Assembly: GCA_029582155.1 (NCBI GenBank)
Contig: CM055899.1
Span: 78,829,219-78,893,218, forward strand
Length of the DNA stretch: 64,000 bases
Source: Panopea generosa
Taxonomy: Eukaryota > Mollusca > Bivalvia > Adapedonta > Hiatellidae
Direction of reading: 5' to 3'
The notes under the pieces: model-generated
Database searches by the model: none
What the model saw: only the letters and a program-made list of their open reading frames with translations
What the model was told of the DNA's origin: nothing
Position numbers and translations under genes: made by a program
Part shown: positions 1 to 10,566 of the stretch, in pieces
Layout of the letters: the number at the start of each line of letters is the position of its first letter
How positions within the stretch are numbered: the stretch's first letter is position 1

Positions 1-1518
1 AATCTATGTCGATATTCCAAATCTCGAGTTATTTTTGGCAGTCCCTCCAATATCGAGATAACAAGTTTTGACTGTACTCAGAGATACTGAAGTGAATTAA
101 TGTTTGTGTTTATTAATTCATTATTTTTAGTTCAGGTGCCTGAGGTCTTCCTCAACAAATAAAACTTGATATGATGTAATATAACCTATATACCCATATA
201 GTGTTAAAATTGTGTTTCAAGTTTCATTAAAATACAACTATAACATTCTGTTATCTACAAAATTAAATCCTACATCACGATTTCAGTTCTTTGTAATAAT
301 AGTCACTTCCTTTAAAATGCTCATTTACCTAATATTATAAAAAAAAAATTTGAAGAAAGAAATGGCTGTTCTCTTTTTTAATATGATGACATGGGAGATA
401 AAAATTACTAAGGTTTACCAGCTGTGATGAGTATGCCCACCCACCCATAGGAGAGGATTTCATAACATTTTACATATATTTATTGCGGCCCCAGAGCATG
501 TGGTTCACTGGTAAAGCATCAAACCCCAAGATCAGAGTGTCGTAGGTTTTAAAACTCTATGTTAAATGGTTGGTCAAAAATATTGGCAGTAAAAACTGAA
601 TAGATGCCATAGAATAACCTGTCATGTAATGAAAAAAACATTGCACCCCATCACTTACCTCCCTTCCCTATTTCAGAACCATAGAATAAATTTTCATTTC
701 AAAATTTATTCCAATGTCCAACTGAGAAATGACAAAAAAACTGTCTAAATAAATTTAATAGGCAACACCATTGCAGATGAACTTTTAAAGTAACAAACAG
801 AAGCAATTTTCTTTGACCCCCAAACTGTTACAATTTATCCCGGGTGGTCCTTGCATTACACTGATTGTGGCGCATTACTATGGTGCTAAACTGTAAAAAT
901 GCAGTAAAGTGTTTTGTGGGTACCCCGGTGATAGGAACATGATATTGTGGACTCCTCATTGATTTGACACCCAGTGTTAGTCAGACAGGTTTACATTATC
1001 TTAAGTTTACAACTTTCATATGGTCAAGTGATTTTAAAATAGCCTGATTGCTAGTGACCAGAAGAATGTCTCGCTGTACAACGTAAACATGCTTTGACAT
1101 ATATGTATAATTACCTATGATTTGGTTATGATTTATTGTTGTCTTTAAGATTAATGACTACGGTATAGTTCCTAATAAATACCCCTTCTCTAATAATGGT
1201 TTTGAATTGAGCAAGAGAAGAACGTTGTTTCTATTCATCATCATTAAGTTTTATACTCAGAATTTTCAGTCAGGCTGCAGTCTCTGTGATTATTGATATA
1301 TGACATTGCGTCTCATTGTCATTAGTCTCTCATCGCTGGATCAAGTGGGAAAGTTATCCGTTACTTGTACAGGTGTGATCGAGTACTAGTTAACCTCTGA
1401 GGATCCCAGGAAAGAGAGTTGTTATGTTAACAGATCATCTGTAAGCCCTCAATGGCATGAAAATGAGGCTAAATATTCAACTCATAGGATACCATCTGAA
1501 TAGAATTTAAAACAAAAC
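1..1518. other. Non-coding sequence with repeat fragments
   Basis: No gene seen. Positions 1-76 look like the right end of a TA-type MITE (ends TTTTGACTGTA). Positions 125-215 resemble the 3' tail of the tRNA-Leu-like SINE (family B). Positions 1271-1481 are a 5'-truncated tRNA-derived SINE (family A), from its CAGTCTCTGTGAT block to its ATGGCATGAAAATG end. The rest shows nothing recognisable. Confidence 0.5.
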
Positions 1519-1697
1519 AAACTTGCCAAGACATTGGACTCAAAACCAAGACATTGGACTCAAAACCAAGACATTGGACTCAAAACCAAGACATGACATT
1601 GGACTCAAAACCAAGACATTGGACTCAAAACCAAGACATGACATTGGACTCAAAACCAAGACATGACATTGGACTCAAAACCAAGACATTGGACTCG
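1519..1697 (+). repeat. Minisatellite, 20-bp unit
   Basis: Tandem copies of ACATTGGACTCAAAACCAAG, some with a 7-bp ACATGAC extension that produces 27-bp variants. About eight copies. The open frame through it is a by-product of the repeat. Confidence 0.93.
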
Positions 1698-1769
1698 AAA
1701 CATTATTTGAGGAAGTTTTTGAGTTACTTGCATAATGACAGTGATTCTGCTCGAATTCTTTCTGACGTT

Positions 1770-1860
1770 ACCCCCCAATAAAACTGGATGCTATAATAAA
1801 TTTTATCACCTGTTATGTGTTGAAATGTGGTGCCACAACCCCCATTAAAAAAAAAAATTG
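1770..1860 (+). mobile_element. SINE family B tail fragment
   Basis: Matches the 3' end of family B: AATAAAACTGGAT, then ATGTGTTGAAATGTGGT, then CCCCATT and an A-rich end. The tRNA-like head is missing. Confidence 0.6.
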
Positions 1861-2454
1861 AAATAAAAAAAATTTGGACTTTGTCCTTAATTGTGTAATA
1901 ATGACTCTTATCATATTCGATGACCATAATGTCTTGTATATCCTACAGTAATACACAGACCTTGCTCCAGGGCAGTAGACTATCAGTGAATTACAATACG
2001 GCCACAAATACTTCAAATTATAGCTGTGATGTATGGGTGGAAGGACTTTTACATAAACACATGTTTATAGGGCTTCTATCTCTATGGAGTAGCCAATCTT
2101 CACATATTATCCTTTGTATTTATTTATATTAAGAAGACCTGGCTGGGTGATATTACTGTCTCTGGAGTTAATTGAAGCATTGTAAATAAAAAAGCTGGAG
2201 TTCATGAACTTTTTATTTAGAAATGATATTCTTGATTTTCTTGTGTGTTGGATTTTAGCAAATAATCAAAAAAGGAAAGTGAACTTTTTAAGAAATATTG
2301 TATATTGAAACTCTCCCTTGGGAACATTCTGTGGCTGGTGTTTTGTTGGATTTATGTTCCTGTGTAAATGTTTCCACTTATGCTGAAATGCTTACAAGAG
2401 CTATTTTTTGTTGTTTATTGTGCATCATACTTTTGCCTAATTGTTTCCTAAGTT
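1861..2454. other. Non-coding, nothing recognised
   Basis: AT-rich unique sequence between the SINE tail and the 39-bp array. Short open frames here have no recognisable features. Confidence 0.5.
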
Positions 2455-2830
2455 CTGTAACGTAAATTTGTATTTTGGTTGATTATAAATGTTCTATAAT
2501 GTAAAATTGTTTGTTGGTTGATTATGAATGTTCTATAATGTAAAATTGTTTGTTGGTTGATTATGAATGTTCTATAATGTAAAATTGTGGTTGATTATGA
2601 ATGTTCTATAATGTAAAATTGTTTGTTGGTTGATTATAAATGTTCTATAATGTAAAATTGTTTGTTGGTTGATTATAAATGTTCTACAATGTAAAATTGT
2701 GTGTTGGATGATTATAAATGTTCTGTAATGACTATGTAAAATTGTGTGTTGATTGATTTATACAAAGTTCTATAAAGCTCTAAAATTGTATAATGGCTGA
2801 TTACAAATTTCTATAACGTATAATTGTATG
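2455..2830 (+). repeat. Minisatellite, about 39-bp unit
   Basis: About nine copies of a unit built on GGTTGATTATAAATGTTCTA followed by TAATGTAAAATTGTTTGT. Copies decay towards the right-hand end, where TATAACGTATAATTGTATG-type variants appear. Confidence 0.9.
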
Positions 2831-3360
2831 TTGGATCATTACTAAGTTCAGTCTCAAGTTATAACTTTATGCTAACAACAATGGGGTCAAAACAGTGCAA
2901 AAGGATGCAGTCATTACACACATTCCTAACTGAACTCGAAATGCAATACACCTATAGTAAAGTTCTGGAAATACATAAAGATGTATGTCGGATGATTGTA
3001 TTCTGAACCATTATTGTAGAATTCTATTTCTCGCTCATAGTGACAGTTAGGTAATATAGCAAGTCATGTGACATTCATTGCCTGACGTTGCAGCATATAC
3101 AAAAAACATGCTCATTGGCTACCAAGTTTTTGTAAACCAGTTTTACTTTCTAGTGTATAATTATGATACTGTTGAAGATTTAAATGGTTATAGATTCATT
3201 TATCACCCCGTGTGACCATCTTGGTATACTATTAACAACGTACTGGAATTGTTTAGATTGACCCGCGCATGGTTTGTAAGATATCAGCTTGATGTTCTGT
3301 GGGTGGATATTGCAAATAAGTTTGAGTAACTAAAAAATCTGGCATGTATTAAAGTTGGAA
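2831..3360. other. Non-coding, nothing recognised
   Basis: AT-rich sequence between the minisatellite and the repeat that hosts the Tc1 insertion. Confidence 0.5.
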
Positions 3361-3486
3361 TGAAAAGGATACGACTTTAGTCAGTGTCAATAACAAACCC
3401 TGGTAATAGTACCCAATACAAGTCATGCATGTAAGATGCACACACGCATACATACCACCATTTTTGCACCATTTTATTTAAATATA

Positions 3487-4981
3487 CTAGCGGAAAAAAG
3501 AAACTGTACATGGGTATAATATGCTATAACTTAGGAGATATATAAGAAATCACCAAAAAAAATCAACAGGGTTTTATCTGACCTCTATTTAACACCAGCT
3601 CAGTTGATATGGTTATTGCATCAGCAGCGTCTTGGATAGAGATCAGTTTTCAGAGACGTTCTCTAAACAAACTTCATCTCATCAATACCGTGTATGTCCA
3701 TCATTGGAATCGATGCATGCTTGGCAAAGATGTCTCATTGATGCAACAAGTGTGCTGAAAAATACCTGGGGAATACCATTCCAGATTCTCACAAGTGCAC
3801 GTGACAGGTCAGGTAACGTCAACGGCTGATTTTGAAGGCTACGTAAGCGACACTGCATCTCATCCCACACGTGTTCTATAGGCGACATATCCGGTGACAT
3901 TGCAGGCCAGGGCAGCACATTCACATTGTTCTGGTTCAAGAAGTCAGTGACCACCCGCGCGACATGCGGGCGTGCGTTATCCTGTATTAGCGTGGTGTTA
4001 CGTTGCTGCACAAATGGAAGGATGTGAGGCCATATGATTTCGTCATGGTATCTGATGCCTGTAAGTGTGCTGTCCACAACCACAAGAGCTGTTCTGCCAC
4101 AGGATGAGATGCCACCCCACACCATGACACTACCTCCGCCGAATGGACGTCGTTGAATCACACAACTGTCATGGAAACATTCACCAACACGACGGTACAC
4201 TCTAGACAACCGTCGCTGCTGTCGAGATGAAACCTGGACTCATCTGTGAAAAGAACACGTGCCCAGTCCTGTTGCGTGAAGTGTATGTGACGTCTACACC
4301 AGGCAAAACGTGCTACATGATGACATTGGTGGAGAACAGGACGTATGGCTGGACGTCTTGGACGTATGCCTTGTTCAAGCAATCGATTACGAACTGTTCG
4401 GGAACTAATTCTTTTAAGGCCAGGAATACTTCTAGCTGTCAAAGTAGCAGTTCTGAGTCGTTCACAGAGATGAACGACCGGGATGTATGTATCCTGGCGA
4501 TTAGACATTATGCGTAGACGTCCTGACCGAGGCTGGTCTCTGGTGGTCCCAAACTGTTGGTACCCTCTCCACAAGGCGTTTACAGTATTTTGGTGCACAC
4601 CAAATTGTCTGGCAAAGTCAGTATGAAGTACACCAGCTTTAATCGTGCCTATGGCGCGGTATCTGTCAGTTTCATTCAGCCTTGGCATGGTGTATCAAAG
4701 ACATTTTTCAAAATTATGCTGGTTTTGTGTCTTTCAGGTTTCAACACTATGCTTTTACACAAGTTTAGGCAACAAACGTGTTTGCGATTGACTGTTGGCC
4801 GAATTAACGTGAAAACGAAGACTTTGGCCAGACAAACAAACTACCCATGCAACTCATGCACTAACCAGTGTAAATGACTGAGAGGGATACACAACTTACC
4901 TGTGTAAAGTTTCAAGCTTTAATTTATAAAATTGAGCGATACATGAACATTTTACACATGCACAGTTTTTTTTTCCGCTAG
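3487..4981 (-). mobile_element. Tc1-like (DD34E) DNA transposon
   Basis: A 1495-bp element bounded by TA dinucleotides (3485-3486 and 4982-4983), the usual Tc1/mariner target duplication. The terminal inverted repeats begin CTAGCGGAAAAAAGAAACTG on the left and the near-identical complement on the right, about 26 bp with a few differences. A transposase frame on the minus strand fills most of the interior. The good TIR match and nearly open reading frame suggest fairly recent insertion. It interrupts an older repeat that is also present, uninterrupted, at about 5200-5395. Confidence 0.93.
3682..4688 (-). pseudogene. Tc1-like transposase with one frameshift
   Basis: Cut-and-paste transposase of the Tc1 family, about 335 codons, near the family's usual 340. 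The N-terminal half (4688 to about 4207) has paired-type helix-turn-helix features and the motif FTDESRF, carrying the first catalytic Asp. A one-base loss at about 4206-4209 shifts to the second frame. This carries GGGSVMVWGGIS, the second Asp in LIQDNARPHVARV, and the catalytic Glu in SPIEHVWDEM with exactly 34 residues between Asp and Glu (DD34E). It ends in the typical NDGHTRY. No in-frame stop is present in either half. As it stands the enzyme would be truncated after the first Asp, so this copy is not autonomous. Confidence 0.93.
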
Positions 4982-5090
4982 TATATATACCGTTTCCAAA
5001 ACACAAAACACACATTTACCACACGCTGTTTACAATTTCTCCGTCTTTAAAAACTGTTTATACTATTATAATAAAAGTTGGTGTCAATTT

Positions 5091-5160
5091 TAAGCCATCC
5101 TTAAAAAAAATATGTTTGCTGTGCACGGCAAACAATTTATTTTTTAAGGACAGCCTTAGA
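5091..5160. repeat. Palindromic mini-element
   Basis: A 70-bp near-palindrome. The left arm CCTTAAAAAAAATATGTTTG pairs with the right arm around CTTAAAAAATAAATTGTTTG read on the other strand, with GTGCAC at the centre. Similar arms recur near 36140-36250, which suggests a foldback MITE family. Confidence 0.6.
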
Positions 5161-5395
5161 TGGACATTTTTGTTGCAGCCATGAAAGTAAGAATGAATAC
5201 GATATAAATTTAGTCGGTGTCTATAACAAACCCTGGTATTAATTTCTAATACATGTCATGCATGTTAAATGCTTACACACACACAGTCACACATATGACA
5301 TTTGTTTTATATAATACACACATTCACCACCCGACTGTTTACACTTTCTCCTTCTTTCAAAAACTGTTTAACCAATTTTAATAAAACTTTAGGGC

Positions 5396-5848
5396 CATTG
5401 CCCGTTTAGCTCAGTCAGTAGTACATCTTGTCTATAAATCCATGGGTCATGAGTTTGAATCCCCGCCAAAACAGTCTCCATGATTATTTATATACAACAT
5501 TGTGTCTCATTGTCATATTCCTCTCTCACCGCTGATTCATGTGGGAAAGATATCAGTTACTTGCGAAGGTTTGTGTGCTCGAGTACTACAGTTGATTCAA
5601 AGTTGTTGATAATTGGGCAAGCTTGTCATTGCAAGGTATAGGTAAAGCTGGTAATTACAGTTTCTAATGCAACCAATTCATAATTAAGTACCTATACCTG
5701 TCTTACCTGTATTCATCAAATATACTGTTCTCAAATAAATAAAAATGAGCTGTAGTAGATCTTCCAGGATCCAAGGAAAGGTAGTTGAGGTAAACTGATT
5801 GTTTGTGTTAGCACTCGATGGCATGAAAATGATGCTAAATATTCAAAC
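5396..5848 (+). mobile_element. SINE family A, interrupted by a MITE
   Basis: tRNA-derived SINE. It has an A-box-like TTAGCTCAGTCAG and a B-box-like GAGTTTGAATCCCC, then the conserved body (TCTCATTGTCATA, CACCGCTGATTCATGTGGG, GATGGCATGAAAATGATGC). The body breaks at GAGTACT and resumes after 170 bp at GATCTTCCAGGATCC. The insertion is listed separately. Confidence 0.85.
5586..5755. mobile_element. 170-bp MITE with TA target site, inside SINE A
   Basis: Bounded by TA on both sides (5584-5585, 5756-5757). Ends CTACAGTTGATTC and, on the other strand, CTACAGCTCATTT. Contains a further internal inverted pair (GGTATAGGTAAAGCTGG against CCTATACCTGTCTTACC). Non-coding; Tc1/mariner-type by its TA duplication. 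Confidence 0.75.
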
Positions 5849-6395
5849 AAACAAACAAATAAAACTGAAGGTTCATGTTTCTAAGGGTCGGTTACTTGAT
5901 CTATAATAAATGCCCCGGTACTAGTAATGCTGTTGTGACTAGCAATTTAAATAGATTTGAGGCTAAAACTAAACTTTTTCTTTCAAACATAATTATAATT
6001 GGAGTTTTAAAAAAAATAAGCATGGGAGAAAACTGACATCGAAAAATATAAAAAAAAATGCCATTTTTGTTTCGCTTGACGTGTTGACAACCATCTTGAT
6101 TTCAGATTCTTTATTATCTGTCTTATCATATTTTATCACATTTTATACTGACAAAGCTAAATTTGTATACTATCAAAATTCAAGATAGTAAATAAATAAT
6201 GAAGATATGGTAATATGGAATGTTTTATTACCTGTTTATTCTTCAACAGACTGTTTTTGTCTACATGTGAATTGTAAAAATGATAGTCGTTGTGTCATTT
6301 TGGTTACCTCAATGTGTCAAATTTGATGTTGAACCGTGAAATGGATCACCCTTACTAACATGGTGGCAAGTTGGTGTTCATGCTTTCTTTTTTAA

Positions 6396-6510
6396 TAGCT
6401 CACAGGTGAGCTTTTGTGATCGCATGGTGTCCATTGTCTGTCATTAACTTTTAATTTCTCCTCTGAAACCACAGGTGAGTGATATAGGGCCATATTTGCC
6501 CTCTTGTTCC
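6396..6510 (-). repeat. Fragment of an ACAAGAGGGC-type dispersed repeat
   Basis: Begins with TAGCTCACAGGTGAGC and ends with GCCCTCTTGTTCC. On the minus strand this starts with the ACAAGAGGGC end also seen near 55117, 61588 and 63315. Non-coding. Confidence 0.5.
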
Positions 6511-6532
6511 TTATCTGCTATAATAAAGTTGG

Positions 6533-6808
6533 GCCTGGTTAGCTTAGTTTGAGTGTTTGACTATCAATCTAGATATTGTGAGTTTGAAACCCACACCCGG
6601 ACACAGTCTCTGTGATGATTGATATATGACATTGCCACTCATTTTCATTTGTCTTTCACCGCTGATTCATGTGGGAAAATCAACAGTTACTTGGGAAGAT
6701 TTGTGCTCGAGTACTGGTTAACCTTCCAGGATCCCAGGGAAGAGTTGTGAGTTAACTGATCATCTTTTACCCCTCGATGGCATAAAATGATGCTAAATAT
6801 TCAATTAA
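6533..6808 (+). mobile_element. SINE family A
   Basis: Full-length diverged copy: GGGCCTGGTTAGCTTAG head, GTGAGTTTGAAACCC B box, GATATATGACATTGCC body, and GATGGCATAAAATGATGC end followed by AT-rich sequence. Confidence 0.88.
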
Positions 6809-6879
6809 ATCTGCTATAATACTCTCGTGACCTCATGGTAACATATATTGAGTTATGTATTTGGCTGCAAAGTCTTGGG

Positions 6880-7640
6880 GCTGGTTATCTTTATATCTCT
6901 ATGGTGGAAGTCTTTACACCACTGGACCGCGGCGTGGTCTAGTGGTAGAGCGTCCGCCTTGCATGCGGAATGTCGTGGGTTCAATCCCTGGCCGGGTCAT
7001 ATCAAAGACTTTAAAAATGGTACTAGAAGCTTCCTCACTTGACGCTCAGCATTTAGAGGAAATTCTAGGTCTGGTCAGCCTGGTGTCAGTATTATGTGAC
7101 TGGGTGGAGTATCATACCATGTGTCTTGGGCATGATACTCCAGTGTGACAGCGCTTAGAATACTGTGTCAAGTAGACACCGTCGCAATATGACTGAAAAA
7201 TTGTTGAAAGCGACGCTAAGCACCATACAACAACTTTACACCACTCCAAAAAGTTTACAATTACTTTTGACTGGTTACCCTTATATCTTTATGGTGGTTG
7301 TCTTTACACCACTCACAAAAGTTTACAATTACTTTTGATTGGACTGGTTATCCTTATATCTCTATGGTGGATGTCTTTACAACACTCACAAAAGTTTACA
7401 ATTACTTTTGACTGGTTACCCTTATATCTTTATGGTGGTTGTCTTCACACCACTCACAAAAGTTTACAATTACTTTTGATTGGACTGGTTATTCTTATGG
7501 GATATCTCTATGGTTAATGTCTTTACACCACTCACAAAAGTTTACAATTACTTTTGACTGGTTATACTTATATTTCTATGGTGGTTGTCTTTACACCACT
7601 CCGCCAAGTTTACAATTACTTTTGAACTATGTATCTGACT
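6880..7640 (+). repeat. Minisatellite, about 68-72-bp unit, split by SINE C
   Basis: About six copies of a unit built from TTTACACCACTCACAAAAG, TTTACAATTACTTTTGA and CTGGTTA..TATCTCTATGGTGG. The first unit (6880-6923) is separated from the rest by SINE C. Confidence 0.9.
6924..7233 (+). mobile_element. SINE family C (tRNA-Ala-like head), with 12-bp target duplication
   Basis: A 310-bp element flanked by identical CTTTACACCACT (6912-6923 and 7234-7245). The head GTGGTCTAGTGGTAGAGCG, with GTGGGTTCAATCCC, is a recognisable tRNA A/B-box pair. An anticodon-loop TTGCATGC suggests tRNA-Ala(TGC) origin. The body ends ...GCGACGCTAAGCACCATACA. It has inserted into one unit of the surrounding minisatellite. 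Other copies, all more decayed, are at 29127 and 38245. Confidence 0.93.
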
Positions 7641-7769
7641 GGGAAGCCTCATATTTAAAATCTCCGTCTTGTTTTTTGGTGTCAAAATGAAGATTCTTTT
7701 GTGGCCCTTGGTATCCTAATGATTCTGTATTCTGACTCCGTAGACCCCTAGTATAACGGTGATCCATCA

Positions 7770-8915
7770 GGATGGGTGATCTCCGTCTTGGCCCTCGGTG
7801 TTGTAGTGATTCCTTGGGTAAGATTATGTTTGTTTTGGCCCTCGGTATTGTAGTGATACCTCGGGTAAGATTATATTTGTCTTGGCCTTCGGTATTGTAG
7901 TGATACCTTGGGTAAGGTTACATTTGTCTTGGCCTTCGGTATTGTAGTGATACCTCAGGTAAGATTACATTTGTCTCGACACTCTGTATTGTAGTGATAC
8001 CTTGAATAAGATTATATTTGTCTTGGCCCTCGGTATTGTAGTGATACCTCGGGTAGGATTATATTTGTCTTGGCCCTCGGTATTGAAGTGATACCTCGGG
8101 TAGGATTATATTTGTCTTGGCCCTCGGTATTGAAGTGATACCTCGGGTAAGATTATATTTGTCTTGGCCCTCGGTATTGTAGTGATTTGTCTTGGCCCTC
8201 GATATTGTAGTGATACCTCGGGTAAGATTATATTTGTCTTGGCCCTCGGTATTGTAGTGATACCTCGGGTAAGATTATATTTGTCTTGGCCCTCGGTATT
8301 GTAGTGATACCTGGGGAAGGATTATATTTGTCTTGGCCCTCGGTATTGTAGTGATACCTCAGGTAAGATTATATTTGTCTTGGCCCTCGGTATTGTAGTG
8401 ATACCTCGGGTAAGATTATATTTGTCTTGGCCCTAGGTATTGTAGTGATACCTCGGGTAGGATTATATTTGTCTTTGCCCTCGGTATTGTAGTGATACCT
8501 TGGATAAGATTACATTTGGTTTTGGCCCTCGGTATTGTAGTGTATTGTAGTCTCAGGTAGGATTATCTTTGTCTTGGCCCTATGTGTTGTACTGATACTT
8601 TTGGTAAGATTAAATATATCTTGGCTCTTGGTATTGTAGTAATGCCTCAGGTAGGATTATATTTGTCTTGGCCCTCGGTATTAAAGTGATACATAGGGTA
8701 GGATTTTATTTGTCTTGGCCTTTGTTATTGTAGTGATACCTCAGGTAGGATTATGTTTGTCTTGGCCCTCAGTATTTTTAAGTGATACTGTGGGTAGGAT
8801 TATCTTCCTCTTTGCCCTCGCTATTGTGGTGATACCTCGGGTAGAATTTCATTTGTCTTGGCCCGCAGTTGTACTGATACCTCAGGTAGGATTATATTTA
8901 TGTTGGCCCTCGGTT
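7770..8915 (+). repeat. Minisatellite, about 47-bp unit, about 24 copies
   Basis: Unit built from TTGGCCCTCGGTATTGTAGT, GATACCTCGGGTAAG and ATTATATTTGTC. The central copies are most alike and the edges (7690-7770 and 8860-8915) decay. One unit near 8185 is shortened. The local open frames follow the repeat and are not genes. Confidence 0.95.
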
Positions 8916-9408
8916 GATCACATGCAATCACAATACCATTTTGAGATCGAGTTAAAATACCTGTCCCACATTCAGTATTTTCACAAACTGAGAAATGGTA
9001 TGCATCTCAATCCAATAACATTACACTGTTGCTAGGTGTAGGGAACAAATTACCAAACCTGAATTATGTAAATCGTAGGAAACCATTAAATAAAGTATCA
9101 ACACTAACAAAGGTACTGTGTTGAAATGAAAATTTAAAAAGAATATCTTCTGGAAATACAAGACGTTATGGTTTCTTAATGAAGGCATATTTGAATCTGT
9201 TTGAGGACATTTTATTGCATATAGTGGCATGATTAATTTCGTCTGTCATTTTTATGAGCAAGGTCAATGGCAGTAGTACCATTGTGTCAAGTCTGTACTG
9301 AATTCATAATAGATATTTTTAATGCATAATTGTATACCGAAAAAATGTTTTAAAAAAATTGTCTTTGAATTTTGACTAATTATAAAAGTAGAATTGTTAT
9401 CATTCTGG
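8916..9408. other. Non-coding, nothing recognised
   Basis: AT-rich unique sequence between the 47-bp array and the next SINE. Confidence 0.5.
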
Positions 9409-10110
9409 TCTAGCGTGCTCCTTAGTCGAGTGATCTAAGGCGCTCTTTACGGTCGCAGGTTCAAGTCTAAGCTTGGTTCAAAATATCAGTGTGATGAAAT
9501 TGAGGCTAGTTAGTGACTCTACTTGGGTCTTCCTTCACCAATAAAACATGTACACTGCGGTCCCGTTATAAAGCGGTCCGATATAACGCAAATTCCATTA
9601 TAACCCGGTTTTTGCTTTGCTCCCATTTTTTGGGCGTGGGGGGGATGGGGAAAGGTGTGATATAAAACTTGAAAATCTGCGCGAATGATCAAATGACAAC
9701 CAAACAATATATCGTCGCGATTTTTTATATAGACACCGTTTTTTCTCCTTCCGGGTTAAACAGAAATGGCTGCCAATTTTAGTATAATCAAAACACGAAA
9801 ATGTTTTTCTTTCTTTTCTTTTTTTGTATTAATTTTATACATATTTAAGTGTATCTGTTGTATCCAAATACGCGTTGTATCATATTACAATGCAACAATA
9901 CCATTCACTTAGAGCCAGACAGCGCAATAGGTGTGAATAACCGCCATCGTTTTTTTTCGAGGTAATTATCGCTATAACGCGGTCCGCTTATAACGTGGTT
10001 TCGTTTTGTGGACCCCAGGAACTGTGTTATAACGGGACCCGAGTGAACATGTAATGTGTTCAGATGTGTTCAAAATTATGTTGAACCACCATTCTAATAA
10101 AATTAAGGGC
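9409..10110 (+). mobile_element. SINE family B (tRNA-Leu-like), split by a MITE
   Basis: Head TAGTCGAGTGATCTAAGGCG and B box CGCAGGTTCAAGTC mark a class II (Leu/Ser) tRNA origin. The body continues to CTTCCTTCACCAATAAAAC at 9547 and its tail resumes at 10054 (ATGTGTTCAAAATTATGTTG). The intervening 493 bp is a separate element. Confidence 0.8.
9553..10045. mobile_element. 493-bp MITE with 8-bp target duplication, inside SINE B
   Basis: Flanked by identical AACATGTA (9545-9552 and 10046-10053). Ends CACTGCGGTCCCGTTATAA and, on the other strand, CACTCGGGTCCCGTTATAA. Subterminal GCGGTCCG and TATAACGC words repeat inside both ends. No transposase. The 8-bp duplication points to a hAT- or Merlin-type mobiliser, though the CACT end is not the classic hAT CAG. 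Confidence 0.85.
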
Positions 10111-10340
10111 TAACAATTAAATTTTAACAAGTCGAAACAGAATTTATGTTCCTTAGGCGGTAATCTTTCATTTAGATAGGTCTGTAGCAGTTGAATAATC
10201 CTGCATAACTTAATTTACAAACTTAAATCTAAAAATATCTAAAATCAAATTCTTGTACAGATTGTTACTCCAGGTGATTAAATTTAGTTATTTTGATATG
10301 ACACGTTTAAATGTAAAGTAACGTAAAGGTTTGTGGATTT

Positions 10341-10566
10341 TGTTTGTTTGAATATATTATAGTGTCATTTTTATGCCATTGAGGGCTACCAGATGATCAG
10401 GTAACCTAACTACTCTTTCCTGCAATTCTTAATGATTATTAACTAGTACTAAAGCATACCCATTTTGGACATAAGTAACTGATAACTTTCAGTGTAATAC
10501 TCATCATGGAGACTGTGGCTGGACAGGGATTCTAACTCACGATCCCTGGATTGATAGTCAGGTATG
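10341..10566 (-). mobile_element. SINE family A, minus strand
   Basis: Reverse copy. GTGTCATTTTTATGCCATTG is the 3' end, then CATGGAGACTGTGGC, then the complement of the B box and head (CGATCCCTGGATTGATAGTC). The first part of the head is lost near 10566. Confidence 0.82.

Larger units (their letters stand above)
3361..5395 (+). repeat. Two direct copies of an older repeat, one split by Tc1
   Basis: The block GTGTCAATAACAAACCCTGG (3387) recurs as GTGTCTATAACAAACCCTGG (5217), and the later block GCTGTTTACAATTTCTCC (5023) recurs as GACTGTTTACACTTTCTCC (5334). Copy 1 is therefore 3361-3484 plus 4984-5090, split by the transposon, and copy 2 (about 5195-5395) is unsplit. The unit is about 200 bp. 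Confidence 0.75.

Noticed and set aside
4227..4877. Plus-strand frames over the Tc1 element
   Set aside because: They lie antisense to the transposase and have no known motif.
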